This document shows positions 16,285 to 25,067 of a stretch of 64,000 bases of DNA, one piece after another (position 1 is the stretch's first letter; every line of letters starts with the position of its first letter). The notes beneath the pieces were generated by a model that saw nothing but the letters and a program-made list of their open reading frames with translations, had not been told where the DNA came from and ran no database searches. The translations under genes and the position numbers were made by a program. The stretch covers positions 2,604,001-2,668,000 of the forward strand of contig NZ_CP126604.1 in the NCBI RefSeq assembly GCF_008364625.2, in the 5' to 3' direction. This DNA comes from Enterobacter dykesii. Its GTDB lineage: Bacteria > Pseudomonadota > Gammaproteobacteria > Enterobacterales > Enterobacteriaceae.

Positions 16285-16308
16285 CTTTTACAGTTCTCTT
16301 GATGATTA

Positions 16309-18924
16309 TTACGCGGCAAACTGACAGTGAAACTCGCCCTGCTCGCAGGTGACGTGCAGACGTCGGTACTGCTCGTCGCTGCGGCTGGCGGTAAGTAAGA
16401 TCTGGCTCATCTGAGGCAGCAAGGTGTTGGTCAGAATAGCATCCACCATGCGGCCGCCGGACTCCACCTCGGTACAGCGCTGAACAATCTGTTCCACCAC
16501 GCTGTCGTCAAACTCAGAAATAATGCTGTGATTCTCTTCCAGACGACGCTGAATGCGCTTGAGCTGCAGGCGAACAATCTGCCCCAGCATCTCGTCGCTG
16601 AGCGGGTAGTACGGCACCACCAGAAGGCGGCCCAGCAGCGCCGGTGGGAAGACCTCCAGCAGCGGCTGGCGCAGAGCGCCGCTTAACGCGTCAGGCTCCG
16701 GCATCAGCTCCGGATCGGCGCACATGGCGCTAATCAGCTCGGTGCCCACGTTGGAGGTCAGAATAATGATGGTGTTACGGAAATCGATGTGGCGCCCCTC
16801 GCCGTCTTCCATCCAGCCTTTATCAAAGACCTGGAAGAAGATCTCGTGGACGTCCGGGTGCGCTTTTTCAATTTCGTCCAGCAGCACCACGCTGTACGGG
16901 CGGCGGCGTACGGCCTCGGTCAACACGCCACCTTCACCATACCCTACGTACCCCGGAGGCGCACCTTTTAAGGTGGAAACGGTGTGCGCTTCCTGGAACT
17001 CGCTCATGTTGATGGTGATAACGTTCTGCTCGCCGCCGTAGAGGGATTCGGCGAGCGCCAGCGCGGTTTCAGTTTTACCGACGCCGGACGGGCCACACAG
17101 CATAAAGACGCCCACCGGTTTGTTGGGATCGTCCAGCTTCGCCCGCGAGGTTTTCACGCGGCGGGCAATGAGATCCAGACCGTGACGCTGGCCGATAACG
17201 CGCTGGTTTAGCGTGTCGGCGAGGTTGAGCACCGCGTCGATCTCGTTTTTCACCATCCGGCCCAGCGGGATCCCGGTCCAGTCAGAGACCACCGCGGCAA
17301 CCACGTTTTCATCCACCGCCGCAAACAGCAGCGGTTCATCGCCCTGCAGGGCGTTCAGCGCCTGCTGCTGTTCCGCCAGCTGGCCGCGCAGCTCAGCGCT
17401 ATCTTCCTCGCCCGCCGCGAACAGCGCCGCGCGCAGGCGAATGATCTCCTGCACCAGGCTGCGCTCTTCTTCCCAGCGCCGGGACAGGGCTTCGCGTTTT
17501 GCTTCATACGCGTCGCGGACGGCGAGTAAAGCGGTCACGCGATCGGCATCACCGGCCCCCACGCGCGCTTCGCGTTCAGCAATCTCAATTTCCACATCCA
17601 GCGCGGCAAGGTGGCGCAGGCAGTCTTCCAGCTGCGCAGGGGGGGCGCTCTGACTAACCGCGACGCGGGCGCAGGCGGTGTCGAGCAGCGCAACGGCTTT
17701 ATCCGGCAGTTGACGCGCCGGGATGTAACGATGCGACAGCTTCACCGCCGCGCTGACCGCTTCGTCGAGCAGCAGCACCTGGTGATGCGTCTCCAGCGGC
17801 GACACGGTGCTGCGCAGCATCAGAATGGCTTTCGCTTCGTCCGGCTCGTGAACCTGCACCGTCTGGAAACGGCGGGTCAGCGCCGGGTCTTTCTCGATGT
17901 ATTTTTTGTATTCCGCCCAGGTGGTGGCGCCGATGGTGCGCAGTTGACCGCGCGCCAGGGCGGGCTTCAGCAGGTTCGCCGCATCGCCGGTTCCCTGCTG
18001 GCCGCCTGCGCCAATCAGGGTGTGGATCTCATCGATAAACAGAATGATCGGCGTGGCGCTGGACTGGACCTCATTGATTAACGCCTGCAGACGGGCCTCG
18101 AACTCGCCTTTCATGCCTGCGCCTGCCTGCAGCATGCCAATATCCAGCAGCCACAGCTGAATATTTTGCAGCGGCTCCGGCACGTCGCCGTCGGCAATAC
18201 GCAGCGCCAGCCCTTCCACCACCGCCGTTTTCCCGACCCCGGCTTCCCCGGTCAGCAGCGGGTTGTTCTGGCGGCGACGCATCAGGATATCCACCATCTG
18301 GCGGATCTCCTCGTCGCGCCCGACAACCGGGTCAATCTTCCCTTCGCGGGCGCGGGCGGTCAGGTCCTGACCGTACTGGGCCAGCGTCCCCTGCGCCGCC
18401 GGTACCGCACCCGCCGGTGAGTCGACGGCGGCAGCAGCCTGTTGCGTCTCTTTGCTGTTGGCGCAGATAGCGTCGAACTGCTCAATCAGCACCTCGACGT
18501 TAAGGCGGGTGAACTGCGACGAGATGCTTTTCAGCACGTTCGCCAGGTTCCAGGTTTTAAGCATGCCGATCAGCAAATGGCCGCCGCGAATACGGCTGAC
18601 GCCAAACTTCAGCGATCCAAACACCCAGGCGCGCTCCACGGCGCTGTCGATATGCTCGGAGAGATCGGAAACGGAACTGGCGCCACGCGGAAGGACATCC
18701 AGCGCCGCAACTATATCGCGCGTCAGCTGCTGTTCATCGAGGGCAAAGTGGCGGATGACCTGCTGCAGATCGCCATCCTGCTGCTGCATCAGCTGATGCA
18801 GCCAGTGCACCAGCTCAACATAGGGGTTGCCGCGCAGCTTGCAGAACGCAGTGGCGCTTTCCAGAGAGGTAAATAACAGCGTATCCAGTTTGCCGAAAAG
18901 CACGGCACGGCTAATTTCTGACAT
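16309..18924 (-). CDS. clpV: TssH (ClpV) AAA+ ATPase (871 aa)
   Basis: Disassembles the contracted TssBC sheath so that subunits are recycled. The N-terminal domain (about 1-150) is followed by two AAA+ modules: Walker A GEAGVGKT near 226 with Walker [11 protein letters not shown] near 297, and Walker A GPSGVGKT near 610 with Walker [13 protein letters not shown]. The pore loop [13 protein letters not shown] is visible. Length is normal for ClpV. I start at the internal Met ([13 protein letters not shown], 18924), preceded by GGAA eight bases upstream; the longer frame adds six residues. It lies 38 bp after tssG and 24 bp before ppkA. Confidence 0.96.
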   Translation of the reverse strand: MSEISRAVLFGKLDTLLFTSLESATAFCKLRGNPYVELVHWLHQLMQQQDGDLQQVIRHFALDEQQLTRDIVAALDVLPRGASSVSDLSEHIDSAVERAWVFGSLKFGVSRIRGGHLLIGMLKTWNLANVLKSISSQFTRLNVEVLIEQFDAICANSKETQQAAAAVDSPAGAVPAAQGTLAQYGQDLTARAREGKIDPVVGRDEEIRQMVDILMRRRQNNPLLTGEAGVGKTAVVEGLALRIADGDVPEPLQNIQLWLLDIGMLQAGAGMKGEFEARLQALINEVQSSATPIILFIDEIHTLIGAGGQQGTGDAANLLKPALARGQLRTIGATTWAEYKKYIEKDPALTRRFQTVQVHEPDEAKAILMLRSTVSPLETHHQVLLLDEAVSAAVKLSHRYIPARQLPDKAVALLDTACARVAVSQSAPPAQLEDCLRHLAALDVEIEIAEREARVGAGDADRVTALLAVRDAYEAKREALSRRWEEERSLVQEIIRLRAALFAAGEEDSAELRGQLAEQQQALNALQGDEPLLFAAVDENVVAAVVSDWTGIPLGRMVKNEIDAVLNLADTLNQRVIGQRHGLDLIARRVKTSRAKLDDPNKPVGVFMLCGPSGVGKTETALALAESLYGGEQNVITINMSEFQEAHTVSTLKGAPPGYVGYGEGGVLTEAVRRRPYSVVLLDEIEKAHPDVHEIFFQVFDKGWMEDGEGRHIDFRNTIIILTSNVGTELISAMCADPELMPEPDALSGALRQPLLEVFPPALLGRLLVVPYYPLSDEMLGQIVRLQLKRIQRRLEENHSIISEFDDSVVEQIVQRCTEVESGGRMVDAILTNTLLPQMSQILLTASRSDEQYRRLHVTCEQGEFHCQFAA

Positions 18925-18962
18925 GTTAGTTTCCATTAACAATGATTCGGTATACGGAAGGA

Positions 18963-20006
18963 TTACCGCTCTGCGCGATACACCAGATCGCCACGCGGGA
19001 CGGGCTGCGGCTGAAGGCCCAGCCAGGTGTTATAGCCTAATCGCCCATTGCTGCCGAGCGTGGTGCCCTGCACCGCGTCTTCACGCAGGATCACCCGCGT
19101 TTCCCATTCAAACTCCACCCCGGCGTACTGACGCACCCAGTCGCGCAGCTCGGTGACCCACGCTTCCCCCGGCAGAAAACGGTTGTACTCCTCCGCGCTC
19201 AGCGGGCCAATCTCGATGCGAAACTTATGCTGCACGTCGCGGACGGCGACGCCGAGAAAGGCGGAATCCCCCATGCGCGGCATGCGGCGCCCTGCTCCCA
19301 GCTTCGCCTGCTCGCGCGTGGAGAGCGGCATCCACTGCGGCACGTTGCTGACCAGCTTAACCGGCGCCTTAAAATAGCTGCGCAGGATCTTCTCCAGTCC
19401 CTCCGGATCCCGCCCGTGGCGGGTCAGGTGTCCGGCGTGGGTAAATCGCGCGTGCGAGCTCAGGCTGCCTTTGTTCATCTGCCCCGGCTGGCCCATGCCA
19501 ATCAGCGACGCCAGATACCCCTCAAAGCGCCTGTTATCAGCGCGATCCAGAGAGACCGCCGGCTGCGCATCCGCCCAGGCGCGGTAAAACAGCAGCGTCA
19601 GGCGATGATGGAACAGGTCGGCAAACGCGCTGAGGCTGGTGTCCTGATGATGATAAATACGCTCGCGGGCGTATTCGGTCATGTGGACCGGCAGCGGGCC
19701 GTTCGGGCCAAACAGGCCGAAGCTGAGGATAGACACCTCGTGCAGCCCGCTCACCTCCCGCTGGCGGACCTGAGCCAGCGTCGACGGCGCAAAACTCATC
19801 GACGGCTGCTGGCCGATGCGCAGCGGTTCAAATTTCGGCAGCGGCGCGCGTCCCAGCGGGTAGCGCTCGCCGCCCTGGGCATCAATGCGCCTTAACAGCT
19901 GAAACAGATCGTAGCGCCAGGGCGTCTCACGGACTCCGTGCCAGAACGCGTCCGGCAGCCGGGTCAGGCGATGCACGCGCAGCGGTGCAGTGGCAGCGTC
20001 ACTCAT
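18963..20006 (-). CDS. tssG: TssG baseplate protein (347 aa)
   Basis: Baseplate wedge component that pairs with TssF and TssE around the VgrG hub. Family features are seen in the N-terminal RYDLFQLLRRIDAQ and the PLGRAPLPKFEPLRIGQ segment, and in the C-terminal LGxNxRLGYNTWLG pattern. The start ATG overlaps the tssF stop in ATGA (20003-20006), so translation is coupled. Length is typical of the family. No signal peptide or membrane helix, as expected for a cytoplasmic part. Confidence 0.95.
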   Translation of the reverse strand: MSDAATAPLRVHRLTRLPDAFWHGVRETPWRYDLFQLLRRIDAQGGERYPLGRAPLPKFEPLRIGQQPSMSFAPSTLAQVRQREVSGLHEVSILSFGLFGPNGPLPVHMTEYARERIYHHQDTSLSAFADLFHHRLTLLFYRAWADAQPAVSLDRADNRRFEGYLASLIGMGQPGQMNKGSLSSHARFTHAGHLTRHGRDPEGLEKILRSYFKAPVKLVSNVPQWMPLSTREQAKLGAGRRMPRMGDSAFLGVAVRDVQHKFRIEIGPLSAEEYNRFLPGEAWVTELRDWVRQYAGVEFEWETRVILREDAVQGTTLGSNGRLGYNTWLGLQPQPVPRGDLVYRAER

Positions 20007-21874
20007 ATCAGCGCCCTTTTACCCATGCGCGGCGCCCAGTAGCCAATCTCGCCGCGCTGCTGACTCTTCAGGGTGAATTCCGTAAAGCTGTTGATGGATA
20101 CCAGGCGGGCAAAGAGACGCTCCATCACGCTGCCAAAGAGCCACGGGCTGGCGCCGGAAAAGGCTCGCTCATCCACCGTCAGGGTAATGCCGATCCCGCG
20201 GGCGAAAACGACCGGGCCGGGTTCGGGCACGCGGCGGTGAACCGGCTCCAGCACGCAGTGGCGTACCCCCTCCACCTGACGCGCCACGGGCGTTTCGGCC
20301 AGGTTGGCGTACAGCCCTAACAGCTGGCGCAGCGCGGCCGCGCCGTCTTCGTTTTCGCTGTCCATCAGGCTGAGGTAGTTCATCTGCAGCTGGCTGATGA
20401 GCCGCCAGGTGCTGAACCCTTCCGCCAGCGCCGGACGCGGTGGCGTCGGCCCTTTACGCAGGGTGAGGGATTTCACCGGCATGGAGTCGGCTACAATGAA
20501 CTGCCCGAGCTCCTGCTGCAGCATCAGCGGCAGATCGCGGCTGGTGCAGAGCACCTCGGCAGAGATATAGCGCAGGTTTTCCTGCCACGGAGCGTGCTGT
20601 TCATCCACCAGCGAAACAAACACCTCCGAGCCGATATAGCCGGTGCGGGTGCCGTAGCGCAGGGCGTGCTCGGACAGCACGCGCTGTTCGCGGCGCAGGG
20701 AAAAATAGGCCCCGTAGTTGCCCGCATCGCCGCTCCAGGTGCTCCAGAATGGACGAAACGTCTGGTCATCGCGCTGACCGTCCGCGCTGCCATAGATTTT
20801 TTTGACCGCGTAAATTTCATAATCCAGCGGACGAATGTTATCGACGACCAGATGGTATTCATGCTGGCCTTCATTCAGCTTCTGACGCGCCGCGACCTTT
20901 GGGAAAAGGTTGATGACCGGCGTACAGTGCAGCGCCAGATGGCTGGCATCGACCACCCGCTCCAGCTGTTCATCCGACTTATCCAGCAGAATGAAGATGT
21001 CGAAGGCTTTTTCGCCTTCACAGCGCTGGATAAGCTTGCCCAGACCGCTCAGGCTAATGAAGCGGAAGCGGGCCGGAAACGCAAAGTACTCCTGCAGCAG
21101 GCGATAGCCGTCAAAGTTGCGCAGATCGTCCGGAAGCAGCGCCTGGTCAGGATCAAAGCCCTCCTGGCGCAGCGCGTCCGACGCCAGCAGCTGTCGCTGC
21201 GGCTGCGGGCTGACCGTCTGACAGACGATCCCGGCGTGGTGCTCCATCACCAGCTCCAGCAGCTTCAGCGCTTCAATGTCCGGACCGCCGAGGAAGAATT
21301 CCAGACGGTCGAAATCCAGGTGCCCGAGGTTTTGCGGGCCGTCGCAGGCGATGCGGATCCGCAAGGCGCTGCCGATCCCCTGCTGGCTCAGCCCCAGCTG
21401 CGCCAGCGGCAAATCGGCTGGCACGCCGCCCAGTTCGACCTTGTCGATTTTTAGCGGCAGCAGGTTGACCTCGTGCGCCGTGGTATAGCTGCAGGTCACG
21501 CCGGTTTTTTTCAGCGCCAGGCTGTCCATCATGGTGCCGCGCGGCACAATGAAGCCCTTGCTCAGGTCGCCCCGGCTGCTGTCGGGCTCAATCTCCGCGA
21601 TCGCCATCGACGGCGTGGGCGCGAGATAGTTAGGCGCAATCATCTCCAGCAGACGCTGGGAGAAGCGCGGAAACTCCGCGTCCATTTTCATCTGCACGCG
21701 GGAGGTCAGGAAGGCGAAGCCCTCCATCAGACGTTCGGTATACGGGTCCGCCACTTCGATGCCGCGCATGCCCAGCCGTCCGGCGACTTTTGGGTAGCGT
21801 TCGGCAAACTCGGCCCCCATTTCGCGCAGGTAGGCCAGCTCGCGGTTGTAATATTCGAGCAGTTTACTTTCCAT
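20003..21874 (-). CDS. tssF: TssF baseplate protein (623 aa)
   Basis: Large baseplate wedge subunit. The opening MESKLLEYYNRELAYLREMG and the FAxxYPKVAGRLGM segment are hallmark TssF sequence, as is the downstream MEGFAFLTSRVQMKMDAEFP stretch. Two TssF copies and one TssG form each wedge in known systems. It follows tssE by 2 bp and overlaps tssG by 4 bp. Size is normal, and the protein is intact. Confidence 0.95.
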   Translation of the reverse strand: MESKLLEYYNRELAYLREMGAEFAERYPKVAGRLGMRGIEVADPYTERLMEGFAFLTSRVQMKMDAEFPRFSQRLLEMIAPNYLAPTPSMAIAEIEPDSSRGDLSKGFIVPRGTMMDSLALKKTGVTCSYTTAHEVNLLPLKIDKVELGGVPADLPLAQLGLSQQGIGSALRIRIACDGPQNLGHLDFDRLEFFLGGPDIEALKLLELVMEHHAGIVCQTVSPQPQRQLLASDALRQEGFDPDQALLPDDLRNFDGYRLLQEYFAFPARFRFISLSGLGKLIQRCEGEKAFDIFILLDKSDEQLERVVDASHLALHCTPVINLFPKVAARQKLNEGQHEYHLVVDNIRPLDYEIYAVKKIYGSADGQRDDQTFRPFWSTWSGDAGNYGAYFSLRREQRVLSEHALRYGTRTGYIGSEVFVSLVDEQHAPWQENLRYISAEVLCTSRDLPLMLQQELGQFIVADSMPVKSLTLRKGPTPPRPALAEGFSTWRLISQLQMNYLSLMDSENEDGAAALRQLLGLYANLAETPVARQVEGVRHCVLEPVHRRVPEPGPVVFARGIGITLTVDERAFSGASPWLFGSVMERLFARLVSINSFTEFTLKSQQRGEIGYWAPRMGKRALI

Positions 21875-21876
21875 GA

Positions 21877-22440
21877 TTACCCCGCATCTTTCAGTTCAAA
21901 ATGGCCGTTTTCCAGATCGACATCGGTACGAAACAGAAACTCCAGCGGGTACGGCACGCACCATAAACGCCCTTTGATCTCGATGGAGAGCACGTTGTGC
22001 AGATCCAACGAGGAGGTATCCGACACGCAGCGGACCTGCAGCCCCTGCGGCAAAATGCGCGGCTCAAAATTGATGATGGCCTCGGTGAGCTTGCGCTGGA
22101 TATCGTGCCATTCGATATCCGACATTCTCTTTCCGGCCAGCGGCGCGACGCCGAAGTTGACCACCGAGCGGTTCACGTGCGGCAAGGCGCTCAAGTCGCC
22201 GGAGGCATCGTGGTTGATGGTGTTAAACAGCCACTGCAGATCGCGCAGGACGTTGCGGCGCAGGGCGGCGTGGGTGATCAGATTGCTGTTGGCCGACTCG
22301 CGCTTTTTGTCCGGGTCGTTATCGGTGAGACGATCCAGCAGCGAGGGCTGCATTTTGTCGCGCGCCCCCACCTTCTCCTGCTTGCTGCGGGCTTGCCAGC
22401 CGCTGCGCAGCAGATCGCCTTCGCCAGCGGGATTACTCAT
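21877..22440 (-). CDS. tssE: TssE gp25-like baseplate protein (187 aa)
   Basis: Small baseplate protein related to phage gp25 that anchors the sheath. Family features: MQPSLLDRLTD, an LRRNVLRDLQWLFNT segment, VNFGVAPLAGK and the EFLFRTDVDLENG end. I chose ATG at 22440, which forms the 8-base ATGAGTAA overlap with the tagJ stop; an upstream ATG at 22458 is possible and would add six residues. The N-terminal 35 or so residues are polar and basic and probably unordered. Confidence 0.92.
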   Translation of the reverse strand: MSNPAGEGDLLRSGWQARSKQEKVGARDKMQPSLLDRLTDNDPDKKRESANSNLITHAALRRNVLRDLQWLFNTINHDASGDLSALPHVNRSVVNFGVAPLAGKRMSDIEWHDIQRKLTEAIINFEPRILPQGLQVRCVSDTSSLDLHNVLSIEIKGRLWCVPYPLEFLFRTDVDLENGHFELKDAG

Positions 22441-23245
22441 CGGCTCCATCCGTCGCAAACGTCACGAGGCTTAAGGACAGCAGCGGGTATTCGCTTTGCT
22501 CGCTTAGCCAGGCTTTCTGGCCCCTGCCTTCGTACAGGGTGCCGTCTTCGTCGAGCGGCTGCCATTCGGTGGTGCGGCCCAGCTTGACCGCATCAGTGGC
22601 ATCGGCTGCAAACGGGTAACGCGCCGGGATCTGACACACCTGCTCCGTCCCGTCCGTCAGGCGCACCAGCGCGTGACGCCAGACCAGATCGGTCACGCTG
22701 GCGGGCGCCTGGAAACGGAACTCCGCGATGGCGCTGAACGGCAGCCAGAAATAACGGCCGTTCACGATGGTTTCGCAGACCGGGCCGAGACGGGCATCGC
22801 CATCCATCAGCCACTCGAAAGCCTGCGTTTCCTCGTTTTCGAGGATAATCTGGCCGGCAGTAGCCTCAGCCCGATCGAGGGCTTCCAGACGCAGCGCCCG
22901 GGCGCGCTCGCCCTCCTCGCTCAGCGCCGCGGCCAGGGTCGTCAGCCACGGCCACTGGGTTTCTGGCATGGCCGGACGCGCCTGTCCCGCCATCACCTGG
23001 GCGCGCTGCAGCTCGCCCTGAATGGATTGCTCCAGCAGCGTGACGGTGGGCTTCGCCTGCGGCTTCAGCGCCAGCCAGCTTTTCAGCTGGGTCAGCGCGC
23101 GCGTCCAGTTGCCGCTGAGGGTTAAAAACTGCACGAACGCGGCGCGGAGGTCGGCATCCGCCGGACGGGCTTTGATTTCAGCTTCAAGACGCGCCAGCGC
23201 ATCGCTGAGCGACTCGCCCGCCAGGTGTTGATAGAGCGTATTCAT
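22433..23245 (-). CDS. tagJ: TagJ (ImpE/SciE family) T6SS accessory protein (270 aa)
   Basis: ImpE-family protein, cytoplasmic. In Pseudomonas H1-T6SS TagJ binds the N-terminus of TssB and is thought to modulate ClpV-driven sheath recycling, though it is dispensable there. Sequence shows an Ala/Leu-rich helical first half (ESLSDALARLEAEIKARPADADLR) and a C-terminal half with FEWLMDGDARLGPVCE and WLPFSAIAEFRF, typical of the family. AAGGA six bases before the Met at 23245 decides the start; an ATG at 23251 is also possible. Placed between the exported unknown and tssE, like tagJ next to tssE in H1. Confidence 0.9.
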   Translation of the reverse strand: MNTLYQHLAGESLSDALARLEAEIKARPADADLRAAFVQFLTLSGNWTRALTQLKSWLALKPQAKPTVTLLEQSIQGELQRAQVMAGQARPAMPETQWPWLTTLAAALSEEGERARALRLEALDRAEATAGQIILENEETQAFEWLMDGDARLGPVCETIVNGRYFWLPFSAIAEFRFQAPASVTDLVWRHALVRLTDGTEQVCQIPARYPFAADATDAVKLGRTTEWQPLDEDGTLYEGRGQKAWLSEQSEYPLLSLSLVTFATDGADE

Positions 23246-23254
23246 AGCCATTCC

Positions 23255-24253
23255 TTAATTCGCCGCGCGCCATGCGCCGATGGCCGGGTCGCGCAGCTGA
23301 GGACGCAGGGTGTCAATCAGGACGATATTCAGCGGCGTGCCGGGTGCAACCCAGGCGCTCCAGGTTTTTTTCACCGCCGCAATACGCGCCTGCAGTTTTG
23401 CATCGTCGCTGGCGATTTCGCGGGAAATCTCCACCGCTACGGTGCCGTTGCTTTTCCAGCTGTTCAGGGCGCTATCGTAAGGCAGGATCATCCAGCTCTG
23501 GTCGCTGTTTGGGGTGCTAAATACCATGCGCTCTTTGTTGACGGAGGTGATCAGCGCGTTTTCAGGATCGGCGCTTTGATTCAGCCCGGTCACCGGGAAG
23601 CCGTGGATGTAGGTCACCGCCATCTCTTTCTGTCCGCCGTTGCGGGACTGCGAAACCACGGTGTGTCCGCTCAGCCAGCTGCCGTTACCGCAGCGGGTGG
23701 TGTCAGAATCTGGAATAAAGAGCGCCGGAGCGGAAGCGCCACCTTCCCAGAAGGTGCGCAGGTGGCAGCCGTCCTGCAGGGTAAATTCCTGCCACGGCGT
23801 GCGGTCAGCGGCAACCGTGCGGGAAGCCACGTTCTGGTCCGGCGGCAGCAGCGCGCCGCTGGCTGGGGTTGCGGTGACGGTCGCAGCAGGCGCGGCCTGC
23901 TCCTGTTTCACCACCAGCGCCCAGTCCTGCGCTTTGCCTGCCGTACCCTGCGCCAGCGTGGTACCCGCCGGATCGTTGAGCGTCCAGCTAAGCTTATTCA
24001 CTTTGCTGCACTGGTGTTCCAGCAGGGAGCCAAGGCGCGGCACAAAGTTCTCCAGCACGGAGACGTCTTTCTTGCCGTTCGCCACAATGCGCAGCGCCAC
24101 CTCAGGCTTACACCAGCTCTGCGGCGTGTTGTCTTTGATGTTGTCGATCCAGATATCCAGCTTCTGCGCAGGAGACTGCACGATGCGGAAATTCTCAGCC
24201 TGCGCGGTGGAGGTGACCGCCAGAAGTGCCAAACCCGATAGCCAAAGTTTCAT
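23255..24253 (-). CDS. T6SS-linked exported protein of unknown function (332 aa)
   Basis: I cannot name it. The start MKLWLSGLALLAVTSTAQA gives a good Sec signal peptide with an AQA cleavage site at 19. The mature protein has four Cys (WCKPEV, HQCSKV, DGCHLR, TRCGNG), consistent with two periplasmic disulfides, an N-terminal domain to about 150, an Ala/Pro/Thr-rich linker (about 150-185) and a C-terminal domain. It lies between pppA and tagJ in the regulatory block of the T6SS, where other systems may carry envelope accessory genes such as the tagQRST set. A role in sensing or peptidoglycan passage at the membrane complex is possible. A longer frame to 24400 is rejected because it lacks the signal peptide at its start. 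Confidence 0.75.
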   Translation of the reverse strand: MKLWLSGLALLAVTSTAQAENFRIVQSPAQKLDIWIDNIKDNTPQSWCKPEVALRIVANGKKDVSVLENFVPRLGSLLEHQCSKVNKLSWTLNDPAGTTLAQGTAGKAQDWALVVKQEQAAPAATVTATPASGALLPPDQNVASRTVAADRTPWQEFTLQDGCHLRTFWEGGASAPALFIPDSDTTRCGNGSWLSGHTVVSQSRNGGQKEMAVTYIHGFPVTGLNQSADPENALITSVNKERMVFSTPNSDQSWMILPYDSALNSWKSNGTVAVEISREIASDDAKLQARIAAVKKTWSAWVAPGTPLNIVLIDTLRPQLRDPAIGAWRAAN

Positions 24254-24269
24254 ATCGTTCCTTGTGTGT

Positions 24270-25067
24270 CTAATCAGTTCCGCAGGGAAGAAATTGTGCT
24301 GCGTCAGAGAGTGTGTGCAGCAAAGTGGTGTCCTGAGGGTTGCCCATCCATACCGCCAGGGCAGTATAGTTATCCTGAGCATTCCCCTCCTGTTCGCCAT
24401 TCTTTTGAATGATTTGGTTCATTAAGGTCAGCCACTCCTGCGGCGTATTGACCATATGCAGCGACTGCTTCATTTGCTCTTCGCTAACGCCGTGCCAGAA
24501 CCCGTCGGTGCAGAGTAAGAATGCATCGCCGTCTTCAACCTGCACCACGTCGCTGTAGCTCGCTTCCGGCCCGCCGTTTTCAATCCCGAGCGCCAGATAG
24601 AGCAGATTGCTGTTCAGGTTGTCGGTCTGGTGTCCGGCATCTTTCATCTGCTGCACCAGGCTGTGATCGGTGGTCACATGCCACAGCCATCCCCGGCGAA
24701 ACAGGTACAGGCGGCTGTCTCCGGCGTGCGCCCAGTAGGCCAGCCCGTAATCACGGTCAATGAACAGGCTGACCAGCGTCGTGCCCATCCGGCGATAGTC
24801 CTGAACGGCCTGCTGTTCGCTGAGGATGGTGCGGTTCGCCGTCTGCACGTAGTCGCGGATGTGCTGCGCATTAAGATGTTTGTCGCCATCGAAGCGGGAG
24901 ATAATGCTGTTGCGGGCCAGCTCTGCAGCCACCTCACCGCCCGGCAGGCCCGCGATGCCGTCGCAGACGACAAAGCAGGCCGAACGTTCCCCTATGGTTT
25001 CTCCCGTCTGATCCTGGTTGCTGGCGCGCGTCCCCTGGCGGGAGAGAGAAGCCGTTGCGATATTCAT
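24270..25067 (-). CDS. pppA: PppA PP2C-type protein phosphatase (265 aa)
   Basis: Dephosphorylates the FHA protein and so switches the T6SS off after PpkA action. PP2C metal-binding motifs are in order: RASNQDQTGE (about 14-23), VCDGIAGLPGGE (about 34-45), AHAGDSRLYLFR (about 112-123), LLCTDGFWHGV (about 183-193) and DNYTALAVW (about 232-240). The ATG overlaps the tagH stop in ATGA, so the phosphatase is co-translated with its substrate. Length is normal for a stand-alone PP2C. It is cytoplasmic, with no membrane segment. Confidence 0.93.
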   Translation of the reverse strand: MNIATASLSRQGTRASNQDQTGETIGERSACFVVCDGIAGLPGGEVAAELARNSIISRFDGDKHLNAQHIRDYVQTANRTILSEQQAVQDYRRMGTTLVSLFIDRDYGLAYWAHAGDSRLYLFRRGWLWHVTTDHSLVQQMKDAGHQTDNLNSNLLYLALGIENGGPEASYSDVVQVEDGDAFLLCTDGFWHGVSEEQMKQSLHMVNTPQEWLTLMNQIIQKNGEQEGNAQDNYTALAVWMGNPQDTTLLHTLSDAAQFLPCGTD

